Shown here: positions 30,501 to 34,449 of the stretch, piece by piece
How positions within the stretch are numbered: position 1 is the first letter of the stretch
Layout: each line of letters starts with the position of its first letter
Assembly (NCBI GenBank): GCA_035940955.1
Contig: DASZEJ010000104.1
Coordinates: forward strand, 1-34,449
Direction: 5' to 3'
Length of the DNA stretch: 34,449 nucleotides
Origin: CADCVT01 sp035940955
GTDB lineage: Bacteria; Actinomycetota; Thermoleophilia; Solirubrobacterales; Solirubrobacteraceae
Translations under genes and position numbers: made by a program
The notes under the pieces: generated by a model
Database searches by the model: none
Told to the model about the DNA's origin: nothing
The model's input: the letters and a program-made list of their open reading frames with translations, nothing else

Positions 30501-31615
30501 TCGGTGAGGTCGCTCCGCACGTCGTCGGGCGGCCGTTCGAGCCAGGCGGCTAGCTGCCGCTCGCCGACGGCGGCGCGGGCGACCGCCAGCGTCCCGAGCA
30601 GCGGGCGCGCACGCTCGCGCCACCGCTCGCTCGTCGCGTCGGCGAGCCGCTCGAGCAGCGCGAGGTAGCTCTCCTCGAGGCTCGCCGGCGCGGTCTCGAG
30701 CGTCGCCTCGTCGAGGCGGCCCTCGGAGCGCTCGAGCGTGGCGAGCAGGAACCGCGCGAAGAGGAAGTTGCCGTCGGCGCGGTCGGCGCAGCGCGCGACG
30801 AGCCCCTCCTCCCCCAGCGACGGATCGATCCGGTCCCGCATCGCGGGCGTGATCCGCCCGCGCACGTACTCGCGCACGTCCTCGTCGATGCGGTGCCGAT
30901 CGTCCGGCGACAACTCGAGCGTCAGGCGGCCCATGCCGTCGAGCTGCCGCTCGAGCCGCACGTCGGGCCGCGTCGTGACGACGAGGCGCACCCGGTCCGG
31001 CAGGTGCCTCAGGCTCACGACGAGCGAGGCGATCGTCGTGTCTCGGCCGGGGGTGAGGCTCTCGTCGAGCGCGTCGACGAGGAGCAGCACCCGGCGGTCG
31101 GGATCCACCGCGAGGGTGCGTTCGAGCGGACCCGCGACGAGCTCGCTGAACGCCTGCTCGGGGACGGCGTGACCCACGACGAGCTGCGCGATCGCGACGG
31201 CGACGAGGTCGCCGCCGACGTGGCCGGCGACCTGGTGGACGCCCACCTCGATCCGCTTGCCGCTCGCCTCCTCGACCAGTGCCTCGGCGAACGCCGGCGA
31301 CGTTGCCGCGAGCTGCTCGGCGACCGAGCGCGCGAAGCGGATCGGGTCGTTCCATCGCGGGTCGCGCCATGAGCAGAAGTGCGCGGCGGAGACGAAGCCC
31401 GGCGACAGCTCCTCCCGGTCGGACGTGACCTCGCCGAGCGACAGTTGGAGCAGGCGTGCGGCGAGCGCCGTCTTGCCGCAGCCCGGCTCGCCGACGACCA
31501 CGAGCGCGCGCCGGTCGCGCGCGCGCAGCCACGCCGCTGCGGCATCGAGGAACCAGCCGCGGCCCGCGAAATCCCGGGTGCGGTCGGCGACGAGCCGCCG
31601 CACGTCGGGGTGCAT
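27527..31615 (-). CDS. STAND-class P-loop NTPase with long helical-repeat C-terminus
   Basis: A 1362-residue protein. Residues 18-30 (GRGWFLDAAAAWL) precede a NACHT/AAA-type NTPase: Walker A GEPGCGKT (42-49), Walker B LLLVDALDES (177-186) and sensor TTRPD (214-218); AHFCSWRDPRWNDP (79-91) is a segment common in this STAND group. From about residue 400 a winged-helix-like region (YHRSFAEFLLDD) leads to some 900 residues of helical Ala-rich repeats resembling TPR/ARM-type solenoids, for example ARALAREVAAVG. In STAND proteins the solenoid senses a ligand and the NTPase oligomerises to activate an effector, often as anti-phage or programmed-death systems. No effector domain is fused here, so the upstream small protein is the likely partner, 10 bp away on the same strand. 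Function in immunity is inference from the class. Confidence 0.85.
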   Translation of the reverse strand: MHPDVRRLVADRTRDFAGRGWFLDAAAAWLRARDRRALVVVGEPGCGKTALAARLLQLSLGEVTSDREELSPGFVSAAHFCSWRDPRWNDPIRFARSVAEQLAATSPAFAEALVEEASGKRIEVGVHQVAGHVGGDLVAVAIAQLVVGHAVPEQAFSELVAGPLERTLAVDPDRRVLLLVDALDESLTPGRDTTIASLVVSLRHLPDRVRLVVTTRPDVRLERQLDGMGRLTLELSPDDRHRIDEDVREYVRGRITPAMRDRIDPSLGEEGLVARCADRADGNFLFARFLLATLERSEGRLDEATLETAPASLEESYLALLERLADATSERWRERARPLLGTLAVARAAVGERQLAAWLERPPDDVRSDLTELRQVLDDQSAGGERRYALYHRSFAEFLLDDERAQEYWVAAAPQHQRIARWYLANHGDDWAEADDYGIAHVVAHLHDAGDDAAVLDLVQAPFLAAKATRSGSIRPALEELRRGLAAALRSGRMSAAARMVAAHALLKRRVRDLPRSAIPLYAAAGQIDRALELAAVIDRPIDRRGALWDTVKHLLPERHEQAATIAALIEEPGMRAEAQLLVLQASAHALAPGELVASCRALADALVAGSAPHYASHGLRRLSRVAQRADPAVAAALAERAETVMEHPPDAFMAAEALAALARHVREDDPRRAIALLKRAAVLMASEREHEVNALVTAGYVAELFHLEPRAARDVLPRLDARLAWAHAVIRLLHEGGEARAPLAQARAALDAVRSLTKAEAYQWKAHAAVFLGAALAEVDPVEGAQLIDRAPEWARTEGLAEVMKEWTLDPATAGRFASQIGDHVKRSNAIVEQGRRHLAAGDADAALAVARVGDERGSRARLTAAVAASLVGVDPERARALAREVAAVGVSGPHALDVARELAKADRDAATRVLDRALTAARDAGAAERFLLEAAEAALALGDSRRALDLVRETLVTHRGWQARSWLADAEAALVAEAVRRDDPAADALRRGPAGAASEAALAGAATIATAERDVDAALALLPALAGDDAEGRALAAIVLAAAATGDARTVELAERFFGWRDNAWYDFKADTAARAAAALAATDRSAAEQLVELALTHPYGDWRHVAHATERILHVHPAPQRFAEHVLATATRSNIDEHVALIAGAVARTCPELAVLCSAPLAASPEHRARVHGALAAVAASEEERERLLREALASADSATPAWRQLDARTVIAQLVGAADADRARALLDEIAAAIGRLDQAYVRAAHLADVAAVHAGLGDDDAAVGMLEKACAQLPASSGTDAAYALDTIRDVLAATPDGFVRRAMPELLRAVQVTDDVVLNRFGSFLALLVRAGDEPPAVYLDELLLADATAEAAFVS

Positions 31616-31625
31616 CGGCGGCCGC

Positions 31626-32063
31626 TCAGCCGAGCTTGTTGATGTCGGCGCCGAGGACGTTCTCGCCCCGTTCGATCTGCTGCTCGACGCGGGCGCGGCC
31701 CCTCGTCACCTCGTCGGCCCTCAGCCCGGTGACCCCGCGCGCGTCCGCAATGCGCTGGAACACCTCGACGTTCGGCCCGAGCTCGTCGACCTCCCGCTGC
31801 AGCTCGGCGCGCAGCTCGGCGTCGCGCGCCAGCTCGTCCTCGAGCCTGCGCTGGATGACCGGCGCATACAGCGACGGCGAGTCGGCGAACCGCTCGAGGT
31901 CGCCGCTCGCCGCGGCGTCGTCCGCCCACCGGCTCTTCAGGCGTTCGAAGAAGCTGCGGGCCGGTTCGAGCAGCGCGTCCCCGGCGGTCTCGACGGCGTC
32001 CTCGCACTTGCGCGTGACGTACGCGGTGATGGCCGCGATCACGACCCCTGTGATCGGATCCAT
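31626..32063 (-). CDS. Small helical partner of the STAND NTPase
   Basis: A 145-residue protein starting MDPITGVVIAAITAYVTRKC, a weakly hydrophobic helix that could touch membrane, followed by charged helices (EPARSFFERLKSRW, RRLEDELARDAELRAELQREVDELG) and ending RVEQQIERGENVLGADINKLG. Proteins of this length beginning MDP plus a hydrophobic helix often precede STAND genes in actinobacteria in my recollection, and are thought to be their effector or adaptor. An AGGAGG lies just upstream of the ATG, and the gene is followed after 10 bp by the NTPase gene. No known effector (TIR, nuclease, protease) motif is visible. The AT-richer region beyond 32063 is a divergent promoter area. Confidence 0.72.
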   Translation of the reverse strand: MDPITGVVIAAITAYVTRKCEDAVETAGDALLEPARSFFERLKSRWADDAAASGDLERFADSPSLYAPVIQRRLEDELARDAELRAELQREVDELGPNVEVFQRIADARGVTGLRADEVTRGRARVEQQIERGENVLGADINKLG

Positions 32064-32149
32064 GATGACCTCCTCGCCGATTGCGCCGGCGTTACGACGT
32101 TATGCCGCAACTCTACGCCCCCGTCCCGTGAAGCTCTGACCACTTAGGA

Positions 32150-32172
32150 TGTGACAGGCGCGACCGGTCACA
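32150..32172. promoter_or_regulatory. Inverted repeat TGTGAC-11-GTCACA in a divergent intergenic region
   Basis: TGTGAC (32150-32155) and GTCACA (32167-32172), 11 bp apart, form a 6-bp inverted repeat resembling CRP/FNR-type operators (TGTGA-N6-TCACA) but with a longer centre. It lies between the STAND operon and the 50-residue gene at 32307, where it could act on either. Weak evidence. Confidence 0.3.
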
Positions 32173-32268
32173 GAGCCCCAGCTGCCCGCGTCAGCAAACG
32201 CGCGCGACACGACCAAGCCTAACTCGGGCGGTCACTTGCCGCCGCCCTGGCACCAGGCGTTCGGTGGG

Positions 32269-32299
32269 TTTCTATTGATCGTTCGACGCCCGCTATAGA
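32269..32299 (+). promoter_or_regulatory. Possible promoter for the 50-residue gene
   Basis: TATAGA (32294-32299) is a good -10 element in otherwise GC-rich DNA. Upstream are TTTCTA (32269-32274, 19-bp spacer) and TTGATC (32275-32280, 13-bp spacer), neither with ideal spacing. The AGAGGA overlapping the -10 (32297-32302) precedes TTG at 32307 at a spacing suited to a ribosome-binding site, so if that is used transcription must begin further upstream. Confidence 0.3.
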
Positions 32300-32306
32300 G
32301 GACGCG

Positions 32307-32459
32307 TTGAGCCAGCTCAAGCACTCGGAGCGTTCCGGCGCGCCGATCGAACCCGACAAGCCGACGACCGTCACGTACGAGTTCGAGAACGGCGAGCGGC
32401 GCGCGGTCGAGGTCACGGCGGCAGAGGCGAAAGGCCTGTCGGAGCAGGGGTCCCGCTGA
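32307..32459 (+). CDS. 50-residue protein of unknown function
   Basis: From the TTG at 32307, after an AGAGGA ribosome-binding site, the frame gives LSQLKHSERSGAPIEPDKP followed by TTVTYEFENGERRAVEV and TAAEAKGLSEQGSR. The pattern of G/C-ending codons and the beta-hairpin-like TVTYEFENGERRAVEV resemble a real small protein. No family recognised, no export signal. The stop at 32457-32459 is followed in the same frame by the Zn-ribbon-like fragment. Confidence 0.5.
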   Translation: MSQLKHSERSGAPIEPDKPTTVTYEFENGERRAVEVTAAEAKGLSEQGSR

Positions 32460-32585
32460 CTGCGTCGCGAGGGCTACCTCGCCAACGCCTGCGTCCACTG
32501 CGACGCGGTGCTCGGCGAACACCCACTCCGCGAGGACCTCGCGACGTTCCTGGCCGAGGGCGGACGTTGCGCGAGCTGTCGATAG
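32460..32585 (+). pseudogene. Zn-ribbon-type fragment in frame after a stop codon
   Basis: Directly after the stop of the 50-residue frame and in phase with it, 41 codons read LRREGYLANACVHCDAVLG through EHPLREDLATFLAEGG to RCASCR and stop. CVHC and CASC would make a zinc ribbon of a kind found at the C-terminus of larger proteins. There is no ATG, GTG or TTG start before the first cysteine (only CTG at 32460), so it is either a broken 3' end of a longer gene or a CTG-initiated peptide. It might be one 91-residue protein interrupted by the TGA at 32457. Confidence 0.4.
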
Positions 32586-32944
32586 GCCAGCTGCTCTTGC
32601 CGCGGCGCCGCTGAACTCATACAGCGGGTCTCGCGGCCATGAGGCTCGGCGATCTCGCGGGGTCGGCAACCGACGTCTTGTCGCCGAGCGCTCGGCGATG
32701 CGGCGATCGACCATGACCCAAGGTTGTGGAGGAGACCCGTACCGAGCACGTCGAGTACGATCGCCGCGGTCGCGGTGGCAAAGTCCCGTCGTGCGGCGGC
32801 CCGTTCGGAGCACCGCAAGACCCCCCGACGATCTCGAACCGCACACTCACCAGGCCGCTCGACCGTAGCCATGCGCAGCGCTGGGCGAGCGCAGCCAGCG
32901 ATCGCACAAATGACAGCCGCCACCCGACAAGCGACGAGGAAGTG
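32586..32944. other. 359-bp gene-poor stretch
   Basis: An open frame starts at GTG 32726 and runs in phase into the gene at 32945, reading VEETRTEHVEYDRRGRGG and then Ser/Arg-rich sequence of no clear character. It may be an N-terminal extension of that gene, but the strong ribosome-binding site before 32945 argues against it. The region is slightly less GC-biased. I see no repeat, terminator or RNA gene in it. Confidence 0.4.
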
Positions 32945-33532
32945 ATGTCCTGGCAGGTCCTGGTCGGGGCGGCGCACTGGTGGGCGGACGAGGGCCTGCG
33001 CGAACTCGGACGGCAGCGGTATGGCGAGCCACGCGGGAAACGTTCGTCGGACGCGCCGGCAGCGCCCACGACGATCGACGAGGTCCGGATGGTCTTTGCG
33101 GCTCAGCGTCGACCATGGCGGCTGACGGCCATCTTCGTCGAGTCGTCGCCCGACGGCGAGGCGACCGCCATCGCGTCATGGGCTGACGGCGCCACCGCTG
33201 TCCTGGCCGGGATTCCTGCCCGCCAGCGCGTTGTCGGCCCGAACGAGACCTGGGGCGACCTCGCGCTCCGACGGATGCTCGAGCCGCGCGCCGTGGAGGC
33301 GTTTGTACCGAAACCATGGAGCGCTGAGTTCCGGGTACCCGGCGGAGCGCTCGATCGTGATCTACCGGCGCTGCCGGAGCTCGTCACGCTAGCGGCAGAC
33401 CATTACGAGGTCAGCTATGACGGCGACCTGGACGTCATGACGCGCTGGGCCGCGGTCCTGGACGGTAGGATCGCCCAGCGCGTTCAGTTGGTCGGCCTCA
33501 AGGAGCTCTCTCCCGCACTCCGGCAAGGCTGA
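32945..33532 (+). CDS. Protein of unknown function, 195 residues
   Basis: Starts at ATG 32945 with GAGGAAG about six bases upstream. Sequence features: SWQVLVGAAHWWADEGLRELG at the start, TIDEVRMVFAAQRRPWRLTAIFVESS, a pair of similar beta strands (TAIASWADGATAVLAG), and LPELVTLAADHYEVSYDGDLDVMTRWAAV near the end. No signal peptide, membrane helix or known catalytic motif; a mixed alpha/beta cytosolic protein is expected. Codon usage is less extreme than in the left part of the window. A longer form from GTG 32726 is possible. No partner gene can be named; the next gene is separated by 121 bp of AT-richer DNA. Confidence 0.6.
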   Translation: MSWQVLVGAAHWWADEGLRELGRQRYGEPRGKRSSDAPAAPTTIDEVRMVFAAQRRPWRLTAIFVESSPDGEATAIASWADGATAVLAGIPARQRVVGPNETWGDLALRRMLEPRAVEAFVPKPWSAEFRVPGGALDRDLPALPELVTLAADHYEVSYDGDLDVMTRWAAVLDGRIAQRVQLVGLKELSPALRQG

Positions 33533-33617
33533 TCCGCCTCGGTGTTAGCGAGCGCAGAGAAGAGCCCGAAACGCCGACACATGTATTAGCGCAAGATAAA
33601 GCCTTAGCTCTCGTTGG

Positions 33618-33648
33618 TCCTCTCGTGTCTAGACAGCAACCGAGAGGA
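33618..33648 (+). promoter_or_regulatory. Hairpin sequestering the ribosome-binding site of the last gene
   Basis: TCCTCTCG (33618-33625) and CGAGAGGA (33641-33648) are perfectly complementary, and the second arm is the GAGAGGA Shine-Dalgarno of the ATG at 33654. The 15-base loop begins with TGTCTAGACA (33626-33635), itself a perfect palindrome. In RNA the 8-pair stem would hide the ribosome-binding site; the inner palindrome could pair instead. The region 33535-33617 upstream is AT-rich and probably holds the promoter, though no clear -35/-10 pair can be fixed. Confidence 0.5.
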
Positions 33649-33653
33649 GACAC

Positions 33654-34442
33654 ATGCTTCGGAGCACCCTGAGATGCGGGCGGCTTATGCCATTGATCGC
33701 GGCGCTCGCCGTGATCGCCGCATCGTCGCCGACGGCGAGCGCGCAGGTCACAGACCCCGCGGCGTTGAACCCGATCTGCGACCCGACCCCGGGCGGCACC
33801 TGCGACCCCACCAAGGGTGTCTCGGGAACCGTCGCCGCCGCCGAGGACCTCGCGACGTCGAGCACCCTCGGGTGGGGCAGTTGGGCAGCGTATGAAGGCG
33901 TCGAAGCGATCCGAGGCTCGGTGCATGTGGCCGCCGACGGGCGCGAGGTGTGGGGCACGCTCCCACCCGGTTACTCGATCGCGCAGTTCGTCGATCAGCC
34001 CGGCCTCGAGACTCTGGCTGCGGTAATCGCGGCGGGCGCCGACACATCCGGACTAGTGCCCTACGCGCGCGACGGTGGTTCGAACAACACGGTTGCCGGC
34101 GCGCTGGGGCTGGCCGCCTCCGCCCGCGACGAGTCGCACAACGGCTGCGTCAGCGCGTTCTCGTACATCCGGTCCGACGGGCTGCGTTACAAGGGTCAGA
34201 TGGCTGGTTGCCGCCGCGGAACCTTGTGGCTGCACATCTACCTGAACGCGAACGGCCGCCGCGTCGACGACGGCGGGCACAACACGTGCTCTAACTCCAC
34301 GGAGTGCAGCCTCCCCTACGCCTACTACGGTGAGGCGCCGCGGTGCCGGGTGTTCACGAACTACGCCCACGGCAGGAACCGGACCACCGGCGGCGAGGAC
34401 TACGCCTGGGAGGAGCATCACCCGGCCGGCCGGTGGTGCTGA
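33654..34442 (+). CDS. Secreted protein of unknown function
   Basis: A 262-residue protein with a Sec signal peptide: basic MLRSTLRCGRL, hydrophobic core MPLIAALAVIAAS, and cleavage near TASAQ (about residue 30). The mature protein opens with Cys pairs (ICDPTPGGTCDP), has an Ala-rich middle, and ends in a Cys-, Tyr- and His-containing segment (HNGCVSAFSYI, HNTCSNSTECSLPYAYYG, CRVFTNYAHG, AWEEHHPAGRWC) that looks like a compact disulfide-bonded extracellular domain. No enzyme motif recognised. It starts after GAGAGGAG, part of a hairpin, and ends seven bases before the window edge. The codon usage is typical for the region. Confidence 0.72.
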   Translation: MLRSTLRCGRLMPLIAALAVIAASSPTASAQVTDPAALNPICDPTPGGTCDPTKGVSGTVAAAEDLATSSTLGWGSWAAYEGVEAIRGSVHVAADGREVWGTLPPGYSIAQFVDQPGLETLAAVIAAGADTSGLVPYARDGGSNNTVAGALGLAASARDESHNGCVSAFSYIRSDGLRYKGQMAGCRRGTLWLHIYLNANGRRVDDGGHNTCSNSTECSLPYAYYGEAPRCRVFTNYAHGRNRTTGGEDYAWEEHHPAGRWC

Positions 34443-34449
34443 CGGGAGC

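Noticed and set aside
1..34449. CRISPR array, insertion sequence or integrase
   Set aside because: No evenly spaced repeats, transposase motifs or tyrosine/serine recombinase motifs were found on either strand.

Overview
The window is about 34 kb of very GC-rich, strongly G/C-ending-codon DNA of actinobacterial type. Several short secreted or Zn-ribbon proteins (6847-7207, 13753-13965, 14737-15342), a Cys-rich redox cluster and a mycofactocin-type dehydrogenase suggest the class Thermoleophilia (Solirubrobacter/Conexibacter-like). That placement is inferred from family resemblance recalled from memory, not from a search. No integrase, transposase, CRISPR array or complete tRNA/rRNA was seen.

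Layout. 1-167: the start of a riboflavin-pathway DHBP synthase gene leaving the window. 231-4543: a TauD-like Fe(II)/2-oxoglutarate oxygenase divergent from a 1099-residue B12-binding-type radical SAM protein, with inverted repeats between them. 4581-9005: a Tat-exported beta-helix protein, a mycofactocin-type SDR dehydrogenase, a decayed secreted-protein gene, a small exported protein and an MFS transporter with an uncertain start. 9242-14327: a signalling group with a receiver/degenerate-GGDEF/family-2 glycosyltransferase fusion, a GGDEF cyclase, an RsbW-like ATPase, a Zn-ribbon protein and a coiled-coil protein.

14737-19014: a secreted protein, then a tightly packed run: Tat-signal protein, MauE-like membrane protein, MauD/TlpA-like thioredoxin-fold protein, a 17-Cys MauA-like protein, a multi-pass membrane protein and an HPAT/SERGT-like protein glycosyltransferase. 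This looks like a dedicated system for exporting, disulfide-bonding and perhaps glycosylating one small Cys/Trp-rich protein. The Cys-rich protein resembles the front part of the methylamine dehydrogenase light chain but ends before the region of the second quinone-forming Trp, and no large subunit is present. It is the best candidate in the window for an undescribed system.

19250-27160: a nonribosomal peptide locus: a Sfp-type PPTase convergent with a two-gene operon (A-T protein, then C-A-T-TE fused to an MFS exporter). The TE has Cys where Ser is usual and neither A domain has the usual substrate-amine-binding Asp. 27160-27526 holds a 5'-truncated tRNA-Ser whose 29-bp core recurs exactly at 14478-14506. 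27527-32063: a STAND NTPase with a long helical C-terminus and a small upstream partner, a likely conflict/immunity module. 32064-34449: small proteins of unknown role, ending with a secreted protein whose ribosome-binding site lies in a hairpin.
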